The notes below the pieces were generated by a model. That model did no database searches. It had not been told where the DNA came from and saw only the letters and a list, made by a program, of their open reading frames with translations. A stretch of 53,785 bases of DNA from Scenedesmus sp. ARA3 (taxonomy: Eukaryota > Chlorophyta > Chlorophyceae > Sphaeropleales > Scenedesmaceae): the NCBI GenBank assembly GCA_004335835.1, contig RWJK01001748.1:1-53785 (forward strand), written 5' to 3'. How positions within the stretch are numbered: position 1 is the first letter of the stretch; every line of letters begins with the position of its first letter. Positions 1 through 11,718 of this stretch are shown one piece after another. The position numbers and the translations under genes were made by a program.

Positions 1-2139
1 AAATGAGGCCAGCAGCTAGCGGCAGCAGCAGCAGCTGTTGCTATGCATGTTTGCACACCCCAGCAGCAGTGGTGCCACAGGATCACCCTTCAAGCTAGCC
101 GCTCAGACCAATGCAGCAGGGCCTATGCGGTATGCGGTCCGTGCAGCTGCAAAATGTTGTAACGGCAGTTGGATGCACTGGTCTGTTTGGATGCATGTAG
201 CACTGCAGCTAGCAGCTTGCGGCAGTGCAGCGACCAAGGCCAGAAGGACAACAGCAAGCTTAAGCTGCTGAAGCAGCTGGCAGTGCTGCTTCTGCTGATG
301 TAAAGGGTGAGTTTTCATTTTACAACATGTAAGCAGGACTGAAGCTGGCACTGGCGCTGAAAGACTGTATCCTACGCGGACGAAACAATAATTACACGCA
401 TGGGTGAAGTACCTGCTGTGTCTGAGATGGTGCACAGTTGGCGGGATGGTGCGCGCACTTGAGTGTTTGTCCAATGTTATAGGCAGCCTAGGCTGACATG
501 CTGTGCCAGAGTCTGGTGCCGCGGAAATTTGTTACACAGTGATGTACCACACATATGTCTGCATGGCTGCAGGACAGTACGTGGTATCCTGCACAAGTAA
601 TCATGGTGCCTCTCACCAGTATCACGCGTCAGACTGTGAATGCCTCGCCGATATTTCTGTATTGCAGCATGTCCAGGGTTGATGAGGGGCCCCACATTGC
701 ATCCACAGGATTGACAAGGCCACCAACGGAAGTGCAGTTTGACAACACCTGGCGCGATAGCAGCACTACGGCCGAACACAGAAGAGTGCTAACTTGAGTT
801 TGGGCATGCCATGCTGTGCATGCCCTTTAGCACTGTGTTCACAGTCACTATTTGAAATTGGCCTCACGTTGCCACAGCTGCAGCAGCAGGCAACTTGGGA
901 CTCAAGGCACTCTGGATCACGGCTGAGTGTGTGTTGCACAGGTGTCATGACACTAATCAGTGGAATGTTTGTCAAAAGAAATCTTGATGTGCCTGCAGCC
1001 CGTGCATGCCTGCATCAGTGCAATGTTAATGCAGCAAAGCCATCTAAAACTGCACTTGAGTCAATGCACAATCACAGTCATGGGCAATGCCTGCAGGCCT
1101 GAGGCACCTGTTTCAGACTTGGACACCCTCAGCCAGGCACAGCATGGCGCACAAAGCGCTGACTAAAGCACCCCAAAGACAGACGATAACATCACGGCTA
1201 CCCAGATGCCACCGCAGGAGTGAGCTAGTTGTGCTAAGCATAGCCGATGCACATGACGGAAACTCAAACAGGACAATGCACATACAACATGCTTGCAGTA
1301 CCGTGGGTGAATAGAGTTGAAGCAGGTGCAGCTGTGTCAGCATCACTCATGCTTGGCGACCAAGGATGCAGGACCTGGGTGCTACACGCAAACAAGGCCA
1401 AGACAACGTCAATCACATGCATGTGATTTTGCATCCGTGGTGACGGCAAGGCAACATTGTCATACATCCTCTTGAGCGTGGAAAGGAAACTATTCAACGT
1501 AAATTCGTGCAGTGCAACCCATCTTCAAGGCTTAAATGTAACCCAGGCACGAGCCCTTACTGCCCCACAGCTACTCCTTGCGTGAAGGCCACACCAAATT
1601 GGTCTTTAGCAAAGCTACTGGTAGATAGTATTATCCAACACAGCTAGGTCTCAGACAGTGTCTGCCAGCAGTGCACGCACAGCTGTTCTGTGCAGTGCGA
1701 GTGCGCGCATTCAACCAGCATTCAACCAACATTGCTTATGCAGCTGCCAAACTTGCAAAGTTTTACAAGCAGCAACAACAACACTTTTGAACAACAACAA
1801 CAACATTCAATAAGTTAGCGCAGAGTAGAAGCAAACCACTTTATTAGTCAGCATGCTCACCTTCCACATGGGCAGGCTCACAAACATGTGCATGCACATA
1901 TGCATACACACGCGTGCTGGCATGCATTCAAGCACCTGCACCCAACCTAGCGCCCAACGCAAAACAACAGCTGCTGTAGTTAGTGACCCAGCTGCAACCA
2001 GCTGCTGCAAGCTGCATCAACCGCCCATGCACGCTTTTCGCACCGTCCCAGGTCAGCGATATATAATGCCTGGTACACGCAAAAGCTGTCACACTTATCA
2101 GCCTCAGCTGCACTCGAGGCCTGTACATGCAGAAGTCTG
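1..2139. other. Intergenic, no gene recognised
   Basis: No open frame here shows a recognisable domain, and none joins to another by plausible GT-AG junctions. The stretch lies downstream of the cysteine protease stop codon at 2140 and presumably holds that gene's 3' UTR. Base composition is mixed, with only short CAG runs. Confidence 0.5.
1763..1767 (-). terminator. Candidate TGTAA poly(A) signal, protease gene
   Basis: On the minus strand these bases read TGTAA, the pentamer used as polyadenylation signal in Chlamydomonas and relatives. It lies about 370 nt past the stop of the cysteine protease gene. A pentamer occurs often by chance, so this is only a candidate. Confidence 0.25.
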
Positions 2140-3630
2140 CTACATCAGCACTGGCACAATGGGAGAGTCCATGAAAATCTGGCAGGGACCGTAGCTTTTC
2201 TTTGCTGTGAGGCAGCCCCTCTCAACCCGGAGGTAGCCCTGCAACAACAGCAGCAGGCACGCACCACTGGTTTAGAACAGGCTTTGCACTGTGCAGGGTG
2301 GTCCTGCGGATGATGCAGCATAGCTTCAAGCAGTGCATTCTGTGATGAAAAGTGTGCTCGTGCTGGCCCAAGGTGCGAATGTGATCAGTGGAAACCGCCA
2401 ATGGCGCCTTTGCGATCAATATGATGAGTCATCTGGCCACGCGACAACCAGACATGGTTTTTGGAAGAACTTTGGAGTTCTAATTTAAATTTTGAAAAGA
2501 ACACGAATCTTAGCGCCTCACCGCATCACCCCAGTCAGCTCCCCAAGAGTTTTTGATCAGGAAGTATTTTGTGCCGTCGCTGATGCCATAGCCAACCACA
2601 GTGACGGCATCTGCGTGTCACAAGGAGAAGAACATGCGATGACAGTACTGTTGGGATTGAGATAACAATATAACCTACGCAATGTTTGACGTTTCGCATG
2701 CAGTACAAACTGCATAGCAGGTGCCTAGCAGGCAGTGTATACACACCGCCCACAGAGCAAAGAGTCCGAGGGGTAGTGCTGATGGACAGCAGGCGGAACA
2801 TGTTGCAGCGGCAGTGTCTGGTGAGACAACCGTAATGCCTGGCGTGAAGATGAAAAAACAAATGCATCCACAACGTAACGGCTGTACACGCCCACACATC
2901 AAGCCCTGTACACGCATACCAGTCGGTAGCTGCAGCTGCTCACGGTTTGTGTAGTAGCGCGTGGCGCTGTCCCAGCTGCAGTAGATGACTCCACCAACAT
3001 AGCCACGAAACGCAGACCCAACATAAATGCCGATTTGCGTTGGTGCATAGCTGACAGCAGCCTCCAGGTCGACACTTGTCCTGGGGACATATGCCCATTT
3101 CAACTGCATCTGTGTTTTTATGGCGGTGCGCTCGGCATATAATGTCCCGGTGGCAGGGCAATTGTTTGAGTCACTCGCAGTGTAGCTGAGGGATTCCTCA
3201 GTGGCCTGGCCGCGGCAGCTGACGGAGGAAAAGTAGGTGCTCAGGTACGCTCCATTGCAGCCGAGCATGGTTGCTGGGTGGCATGCAAAAAAGCAGCAGC
3301 AGCAGCAGCAGCAGCAGTGCAGTGGGGTGCGCCACGTCAGTGTCATGTCAGCTAGCAGTGCTATCGGCAATCACTGAATGACTCAAATGTTTGTGACGGC
3401 GTGGCTAGGGTGAAGGAGCAGCATGCCATGTGGTGAACAAAAGACGTCACACAACGTACTGCCTCGCCTGACAAATGCACAACCAGGGTTGGCAACATTC
3501 ACAGATGTTGCAATTTTAATTGCACTTGTGCTTGGCCCACTGTACTCTGCAACCATGGCCACTAACACCGTGATACGGGCCATGCAGCCACACGCCCCAG
3601 AGCTAGCACAATATGGAATGCGATGTGCAG

Positions 3631-3672
<42 letters not shown>

Positions 3673-5141
3673 AAAGGTGGGTTCGGCATGGGCATTCAAC
3701 ATCCGCCACCTAGTTCATTGAAAACCTCACACTCACGTTCGCACTCCATGAGGTCTTGTTCAGACATGTCGTACGAGGCCCTCCCTGTGCGCTTGGCTGC
3801 TACATCCTTTTGATACAGCACCCACTCTGTGATAGCAGTGGTTGCAAACGCAACACAAGAGCCGCACTGTCCTTGGTCCTGCACGCCTGTCACACCACTC
3901 CCCACCCAGGAGAAGTTTCCGGGCTCCCCAGAAACATGCGGAATTGAACCTGGATTGGGGCTTAAAGCAGTAGCAAGGTTGGAGTAAGGCACATTTCCTG
4001 TGCTTGAGGTGCATCCGCTGGGAGGGGGAAGAGGAGGCTGGGGACCAGGCTTGCCAGCTGCAACAGCAGCAGGGCCTGCGCGGCGGCTCTTTTTCTTGCT
4101 GCGGCGGGCTTCAGTTTCAGCCTCACGTGACTCATGCAGCAGGCCCGTAGTGCGCAGCGCGGCGAAATCATCTGCGCACAGGTGCGTGTGGCTGTTGATG
4201 CCAAACGCGACGTCGTCATGCCCCTCTGCCTCTGCCTTTTTGTTGAGCTCGTCAAGCTCTCGCAGGAAAGCTTTGAAGCAAGGCTTGAACGTGTTTTCAC
4301 GGTCCTGCTTTGGTAGCTTGTCAGTGAGCGGTCCTGCAATGAGGTTCATGACGTTGCCGTGGCCATAGTCCAGCACGTGTTGGGTCCAAGCATTCTCGTC
4401 GTTCTCAAGGGCACGGGCCAGCTTCTCTTTGGCATCCTTGACCTTCCAGTCTGCAGCCGCAGGGCAGCGGCAGCAAAGCAACATGACGAATGATAATGAG
4501 TTGTGCATAATGTGCAGGTGACTTGGCAGTGAGCATGTACCAGCTCATGCATCCTCGTCGTTCTCAACGGCCCCGGCGAGCTTGTCCTTGGCATCCTTCA
4601 CCTTCCAGTCTGCAGCTGGTGATAAGCAGCATGCAGCTGTCACAATAAGCTATGCAAAGAGTGCAAGTGGATGCGAAGTCAACACGTATTGGGTCCATGC
4701 GTCCTCGTCGTTGGCCAGCGCATGGGCCAGCTTCTCTTTGGCATCCTTGACTTTCCAGTCTGCAGCGCGTGTGCACAGGGTGATAAGCAGCATGCAGCTG
4801 TCAAAATAAGCTATGCAAAGAGTGCAGGTGATTGTTCTAGTCAGCGCGTATTGGGTCCATGCATCGTCTTCATTCTCCAGCACATGGGCCAGCTTGTACC
4901 TGGCAGCTTTCACCTTTCTGTTCGCATGGCAGTGCTCAAAACACCATGGGTTTCGTGCACATGAAAACAACCGTGTCCACATCCAGCATTTGGCTCGTGC
5001 GGCACCAGACACGGGAGGCAAGCATGACTGCTACAGTACCGTTTGCTGCTGGCAGCAGCGGCACTGCTGAGCAGCAGATGATCATCATCTCATGACAGCG
5101 CAACAGCAGCAGCAGCAGCAGCAGAGCAGCAGCAGCAGCAG

Positions 5142-5173
<32 letters not shown>

Positions 5174-5562
5174 TTAGAGCAGTCGCTGCTACCGGGTGCT
5201 CTGGCCACTGTTGCCTTTGGCTGTGAGGCTGCTGTTCAGCCTGAGCCTCAGGGCCTGAGGCCAGCTGCGGCTGCGCATGCCAGGTTGCATGTGATGGCAA
5301 CACATACTTTGATGCGTCAGGATGCCATTTGGTCTACCTCATCATGCAATACATATTGGCAAGTCAGCAACAAGCTGCCAACAGTTGAGCGCTGGGATTC
5401 ATTCACTGCTACGGCATTCAAATGGCACTGCCAACGCGGCAGTACTGCAGCAGTACTGCTGCTTCCTGCTACTGCTTGCAGCTGCTGCTCACCTGGGGTT
5501 GCCTGGATGCACAGCAAACACGCCAGCAGCAGGAAAGCGCCGATGCAAACTTTGCGAGCCAT
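2140..5562 (-). CDS. Papain-family (C1A) cysteine protease, secreted/vacuolar, 5 exons
   Basis: Exons on the minus strand: 5562-5493, 4450-3710, 3273-2944, 2610-2522, 2238-2140; all phases close, giving 442 aa. Residues 1-22 form a signal peptide ([18 protein letters not shown]). Residues 24-150 are a propeptide with I29-like features ([17 protein letters not shown]), then a basic and proline-rich linker. The mature enzyme has the active-site motif [11 protein letters not shown], with oxyanion Gln216 and catalytic Cys222. His381 ([10 protein letters not shown]) is assembled from C at the end of exon 3 and AT at the start of exon 4. Asn401 sits in KNSWG. The C-terminus (GYLRVERG...PIVPVLM) is typical of cathepsin L/aleurain-type enzymes. 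The usual Trp after the catalytic Cys is Val. The start was chosen because it opens the signal peptide and its exon ends at a strong CAG/gtgagc donor. It is likely active in the vacuole or outside the cell. Family is certain; substrate is unknown. Confidence 0.93.
4550..4925 (-). repeat. Exon-echo array: copies of protease exon 2 start
   Basis: Three diverged copies of the first ~75 nt of exon 2 ([12 protein letters not shown]...AWTQ) lie in intron 1, upstream of the real acceptor: about 4550-4612, 4685-4765 and 4845-4920. The first is broken by an in-frame TGA. The others stay open but drift in sequence after the AWTQY codons. They could be decayed duplicates or unused cassette exons. Confidence 0.8.
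5101..5169. repeat. CAG/CTG microsatellite in protease intron 1
   Basis: Near-continuous CAG on the plus strand, so CTG on the coding strand, interrupted by single GAG triplets. It lies in intron 1 upstream of the echo array and fits the window-wide polarity of CTG tracts lying toward acceptors. Confidence 0.9.
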
Positions 5563-6166
5563 TCGATGATGAGCTGCTATCAGAATACGTCGCTTAAAAC
5601 AGTGCAGGAGCCTGCAGGGTCACAACAGCGGGTCGCAGTTGGCCGGTTTGGTTGGTCCTGCCAGGCTCGGTGACACGACCATACGGTACAAGCAGCAAGG
5701 CGCTACAAGCATAGATACTATTATATAATACGTAACATTTTATTGCTGCGTTACTCTTGTGATTTCAGGCATGGGTGTCGGAAACACTACGTGCCGGTGA
5801 TCAGCCAAGGCGGTCAATTGCTGGACGATCATGAGACATGGCGCCACCCGGCATACAAGTTCAAGTATTTCTGCTATAATTAGGTTTACCTGGTGTTGTT
5901 CCAGCTGAGATGCAGGTGCTATGTCGCCGATGACGATGAGAGCAGAACAGTACCCACGAAGGTTGGTTGCAGAGTAGTTGAGAGCCTTTTGAGAGGTCAC
6001 TTTCACAGACTTTCAACTTCAAAGATGCGTCTTGCAGCTTGTTGTAGGCGATCATGGCAGCTGCTGCCGAACCTGTCATTGACAACTTCTCAAAACACAG
6101 CAGCTCAGCTGCAGCTGGGCACACACCGCATGAATCAGTGGATGGCTGATATAGTGGTTGCCCAAT

Positions 6167-6228
6167 GAGCCTGTCATTGGTTCGAAAACGGGCTGTGTTC
6201 CCGTCTTGTAACACACAAATCGTGATGA
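6167..6228 (+). repeat. Dispersed short repeat, family B, copy 1
   Basis: The segment GAGCCTGTCATTGGTTCG, followed by a GGGCTGTGTT core and an ACACAC tail, recurs in inverted orientation at about 30515-30575. Its second half recurs at 25340-25382. GGTTCGAAAAC resembles a pol III B box, so a SINE origin is possible but unproven. Confidence 0.55.
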
Positions 6229-6417
6229 TGGTGAGCACCTCAGCTGGGCACACACTGCTGTTGCCAACGGCCTTGTTGTCACAGTTACAACAGTTCCTGA
6301 TAAACCAGCCTGAGGCACCCCAGCACCGGCACTCTACATGCTTTCTGGCAGATTGCGACAGGCAGCCACGTTGTGAAAACCCTAAGCCCTAGAACACAGC
6401 AAATGTGATATCAAGAG

Positions 6418-6422
6418 TTACA
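6418..6422 (-). terminator. Candidate TGTAA poly(A) signal, OPR-RAP gene
   Basis: TGTAA on the minus strand about 435 nt past the OPR-RAP stop codon. Another TGTAA lies at about 6285-6289. Either could serve; chance occurrence is also likely. Confidence 0.25.
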
Positions 6423-6546
6423 ACGCACTTGCTGTGCCCTGCAAGCTTGCTGTGTCTCAAGACACACTCCATCGCCTGGTGTGCCATGTGTGAAGCAAAT
6501 AGAAGTAGAAAGGCACGGAAGCCAGCTCTGAACCTCACAGGCGCTG

Positions 6547-6575
6547 CACGCTGGCAGTCAGTTGCCTTGCCCATG

Positions 6576-6609
<34 letters not shown>

Positions 6610-6672
6610 ATCACTGTGGGCCGGGCAGCCCCAGCTGTTGGGCAGGTAGGCCTGGCCGCCAGTTGCCTTGCC

Positions 6673-6714
<42 letters not shown>

Positions 6715-6810
6715 ACTGCATCACTGCAGGCCAGCGGGCCTGCAGGCAGGCCAAACATGTTGCACGGGTGGGTCTGCCTGGCAGTCGATTGTCTTGCCCC
6801 TGCTGCTGCA

Positions 6811-6848
<38 letters not shown>

Positions 6849-6854
6849 AGGGCA
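6547..6854 (-). repeat. Echo array past the stop codon of OPR-RAP
   Basis: Two diverged copies of the 3' end of the last OPR-RAP exon plus its CTG-rich 3' flank, at a period near 125 bp. Each contains a CTG tract of 10-15 units (plus strand) and a CCTGGC...GTTGCCTTGCCC block. The echoes therefore also occur where no splice site is involved. Confidence 0.75.
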
Positions 6855-7081
6855 TCACTGCGGGCCAGGCAGGCCCAGCATGCTGCGCAGGTAGGCCTGC
6901 TTCAGTGTGTCACTGCCCAGCGGTAGCCACTCGTAGTAGGGCACAGTCACGGGCTGCAGCAAACACAGAAAAGCAGCAGCAGCAGCAGCAGGGCTGCATG
7001 TCAGTGTATGCTGTATGTTTTAGCGCGTCACTGCCCAGCACCAGCCACTCGTAGTACGGCACAGTCACCGGCTGCAGCGTG

Positions 7082-7125
<44 letters not shown>

Positions 7126-7358
7126 GCTGAGTGTCAGTCAGCAGTGTGTGTGCTATGTGGTTTAGCGCGTCACTGCCCAGCTGCAGCCACTCGTAGTAAG
7201 GCACAGTCACCGGCTGCAGCGTGACAGCAGCAGCAGCAGCAGGGCCGGATGTCAGTGAGCAGTGTATGCTGTGTGCTTTTATGCATCATTGCCCAAGGGC
7301 AGCCACTTGTAGTAGGCCACAGTCAGCGGCTGCAGTGAAAGAGCAGCAGCAGCAGCAG

Positions 7359-7392
<34 letters not shown>

Positions 7393-9255
7393 GCAAGTAC
7401 ACCAGTCAGCAGGGTAAGCTGTATGCTGCAGCGCATGTTTGAAAACCATGCAGCGAATCGTGCACCCATTGATGGGTGCATGCTGCGCATTAGCCGTATC
7501 CACCTGCCACCGGCACGTCTGTAGCAGTGGATACGGTGGCGGTGTGTCCGTCAAACAGCTGCCGTGACAGACGACAAGAAAAACCCGCCGCCAAGAAAAC
7601 ACAGAAAAAACCACCCGCCACTGGCACGCCTGCAGCAGCTGGATGCACATGACACGACAGCTCTGCTTGCATGTTGTGAAAACTCTCCCTTTACAACAGT
7701 ACAAGTCATCGAAATGCAGTTCCGGCAACACATTTCAGCAACAGCCTCACCTGCCATTGCGTTGAGTTGGCACGCCTGCAGCAGCTGGATGCGCATGACC
7801 GACAGTACAAGTCATTGAAATGGCTGTTCCAACAAAACAGTCAGCAACAGCCTCACCTGCCACTGGCACGCCTGCGGCAGCAGAATGCGCATGACAAAAC
7901 AGTACAAGTCATTGAAGTGATGTTCCAACAACACAATTCAGCAACAGCCTCACCTGCCATTGGCACGCCTGCAGCAGCTGAATGCGCATGACCGTCTCCC
8001 CAAGCTGCTGCTGCTGGTTGGCACAGACGCAGTACCATATGACCACCTCGTGCAACCTTTCAATATCAAGCATCAACATAAAACATAAACAGCAGACGCA
8101 TGCGCCACACCCACCTGCCACTGGCACGCCTGCAGCAGCTGGATGCGCATGACTGTCTCCCCAAGCGGCTGCTGCTGGTTGGCACAGAAGCAGCCCGCCT
8201 CAAACACCTCAATGGCCACGCGGCGCTCCGGAAGAGCAAGCTTGAGTGCAAGCAGGCCGTCTTCGCTGACCATGTTGAGGGCATATGGGATGCCAAGCGA
8301 CGCCAGGCAGCGTGCGACGTCCTGCATGCACAACAATTCACCATGGATTTGATTCAGTGGGGCTATTTAGCAACCTTGAATGCCTCAATGGCCACACAGC
8401 GCTCCGGAATGAACAGCAAGCTTGAGTGCAAGCAGGCCGCCTTCAGACCCCATGATGAAGGCTTATTGAATACCTAGGGAAGCAGCGCGCAACGTCCTGC
8501 AGGTGCAGTAGGGTACATAACATGCTTTGTTGTTGAGTTTTGGTTGCTGTTGGTGTTCAGTTATGCTTGTCGCGCCAACAGGCCATAATAAAACCAGCAA
8601 GTAAAGGACTGATGTGCGGATGTTGGTGATTGTGCGTTAGTTGGTGATTCTAGCAGCAGGCACTCCTCGCTGACCATCATGGTCAGCCTAGTAGGCTACA
8701 GCTGCCTTGAAGGCCTGCTGGGCTGTCAAAAGCTTCTTATTAATTCAGCCCTTTGTGACCATCACCTGTATGAGGTCTGAGGGTGGTGCCGCCACTGCTG
8801 CCTCCTGCACTGGCCTGCCAGGCTCCCGTCATCAAACCGAGCTCTGCCACAAACTTAGTTCAACGTTATGTTACAAGTACCTGTGTGAGGTCGACGGTTG
8901 GAGGTGCCACTGCTGCCCCCTGTGCAGCCTTGAATGCCGGCCAAGCTGCTGAACCAGCCCAGTAACCAAAACAACAGCATAAATAACACATGTGTAACAC
9001 TCACCTGAATGAGGTCTGAGGGTGGTGCTGCCACTGCTGCCTCCTGAGCTGCCTTGAAGGCCTGCCAAGCTGTCAAGATGAGCTGCGGGGGAATGGTGAA
9101 CAAGCTGGCTCCATCAGGGTTCTTGCAGATCATCAAATACGCCTGGCAGCAGCAGCAGCAGGGAAAGAATGGACGTGAGGAGGAATCTAAGGATGATTTG
9201 TAGGGCATGGTGAACAGGCTGGCTCCGTTGAAGTTCTTGCAGATCATCAGGTACG

Positions 9256-9298
<43 letters not shown>

Positions 9299-9300
9299 GC

Positions 9301-9339
<39 letters not shown>

Positions 9340-9422
9340 GAGAACAGCGGCGTGAGGATGGAGTGTGGGGGATCGTGAACAAGCTGGCTCCATCAGGGTT
9401 CTTGCAGATCATCAGGTGCGCC

Positions 9423-9455
<33 letters not shown>

Positions 9456-11522
9456 GGCTGTCAGGTGGGACCACATCAACAGCAACATCCATGTACACGG
9501 CCAAAAAGCGACTGCCGCACCTACCTGGTACAGCTGTGACAGCGCGCCATGCCGTGATGCAAGCGCGTGATGCGGTGATGCACAAGCAATGCGACGCAGA
9601 GCCCACAGCACCACAGCTGTGACCAACATCATATAGTGACATTCAACCTGCTCAAGCACTAAGGTTCAAGTAAATCAGCATCTACCTGGTACAGCTGTGA
9701 CAATGCGTCAGGAGTCATCCCGCCCGCCACCGCCTGCTGCGCCAGCAACCCCATCGCGCCATTCCACACTCCACGACTAAAACCTTCAGTTCAACAGCGT
9801 ACTAAAGTGCTGCTGCCAGCGCCAAGTGGTCAGCGTCCATGCTGCTGACCTTGGGCTGCTGTTTACAGGAATCAAATTGTTGTAATGCTTATTCCCACTT
9901 GTGAAAATGGTGTTGACCTACCTGGTACAGCTGTGACAGCGCGCCAGGCGTCATCCCGCCCGCCACCGCCGGCTGCGCCAGCAACCCCATCGCGCCGTTC
10001 CACAGCTCAGGACTCAGATCCTTGAACAAACAGAAGCACCACAGCGCACTCGCAAGCGCCGAAGGATCTGCCTCCGCTACCTGCGGCTGCAGCTGCTGCC
10101 GCAGCTGCTGCAGCAGCGCTTTCGGCGGGGCGTAAGCCAGCGTGGCGTAGCTCTGCAGCAGCGAGGTGATCGCAGCCGCCGGCAGCCGGTGGGCTGGTGG
10201 CGTGCTGCTGCCGGCGGCTGCGGCGGCTGAGGCTTGCGAAAGCTTGCTGGCAATGTGCTGTGCGGCGCTGTGTAGCAGGGTGACGCCGGGGTGGAACTTC
10301 AGGCGCGCGTACACCTGCAGCAGAGCAGCATGTGACAATTATCCGGATGAATGGCTTTGATTTAGTGTTGTATTTGAGTTTCAATGCCTGCAGCGTTGCT
10401 GCTTGTGTTGTGCGGCGCTATGTAGGAGGGTGACGCCAGGGTGGAACTTCAGGCGCGCATACACCTGCAGTGCAGCAGCAGATGACATTTTATGTGAATG
10501 AATGGCCTGCATCAATTGTTGTGTTTGGTTCGATGGTTGCGAGAGCTTGCTGGCGATGTGCTGTGCGGCGCTGTGTAGGAGGGTCACGCCTGGGTCTTGA
10601 ATTTGAGGCGCGCATACACCTGCAGAGCAGTGCACGATATCCGAGGCGTTGCAACATCAGGATCGACATGCGAGTCGCATGCCTGATATGCTGCAGCTTG
10701 GCGTTGTGACAGCTATTTGCACAAGTCTGTCATTCCCTCTCAACGCAACCAATCCCACTCTGCACCGCACCAGTTCCACCAGTGCAGCAGGGCCTGAGCT
10801 GCCCATGTTGGCCACCGCCAGCTCAGCAGCAGCCGCCAGCACCACTCACAAGGCGTTACCAGCAATCCTAAAAGCTGCAGCAAAACACACCTGCAGCAGC
10901 TCTGCCAACTTCAAGCAAAGCGCTGCATTGCACCCATGCCCACTATAGATCACACCCAACCCACCGAAGGTAGTACACAAACAAAGAAACCGCACACCTG
11001 CAGCAGCTCTACCAGAGCCGCAGGACTTGAGCTGCCCATATTCGCCACCGCCAGCTCAGCAGCAGCCGCCAGCAGCCCACCAGGCGGGCCCACCCATGGT
11101 CATGTACAAAAACACACAATACCATGATCTCCAGCTCGACCACCTAAAAGCAGCACACTGTGCGCTGCTTCAAAGTCAGGAACACCACAGACAACCTCCA
11201 GCAAGCTTCACAAATGGAGAAAGTGACACCCACCTGCAGCAGCTCCACCAAAGCAGCAGGGCCTGAGCTGCCCATATTCGCCACCGCCAGCTCAGCAGCA
11301 GCCGCCAGCAGCCCGCCAGGCGGGCCCACCCCCAGCCCGATCAGCCCACCAAGCAGCGGGCCCAGGCTGGCCGGCGGCACGCTGCCAATGCAGGCCTCTG
11401 CCTGAGTCAGCATTGCTTGCAGCATTTGGTGTGGAGGGGCGTGCCCGAATTGTGCGTATGCCCAGATGAGCTGGTGCAGCTGCTCGCCAGTGAAGGAGGG
11501 CAGGGCTTCGGCCAGCACCTGA

Positions 11523-11560
<38 letters not shown>

Positions 11561-11687
11561 AGGGGTGTGTCAGCATTGCTTGCAGCATCTGGGGGGGTGG
11601 CGGATGCCCGAATTGTGCGTAGGACCAGATGAGCTGGTGCAGCTGCTCGCCAGTGAAGGAGGAAAGGGAATCCGCGAGCACCTGATG

Positions 11688-11718
<31 letters not shown>

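Larger units (their letters stand above)
5563..6546. other. Intergenic between protease and OPR-RAP genes
   Basis: This is promoter space for the protease and 3' flank of the OPR-RAP gene, both on the minus strand. No gene is recognised. A short dispersed repeat (family B) lies at about 6167-6228. Confidence 0.5.

Noticed and set aside
2601..2620. Apparent His-to-Asp loss in the protease active site
   Set aside because: It vanishes once the phase-1 intron between 2944 and 2610 is removed; the codon is CAT.
6186..6215. A tRNA suggested by GGTTCGAAAACGGG
   Set aside because: No acceptor, D or anticodon stems could be formed around it. It is part of dispersed repeat family B.
6547..7400. Regularly spaced repeats that look like a CRISPR array
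   Set aside because: The units are copies of OPR-RAP exon ends separated by CAG tracts, in an intron-rich eukaryotic gene. Repeat lengths vary and there are no unique spacers.
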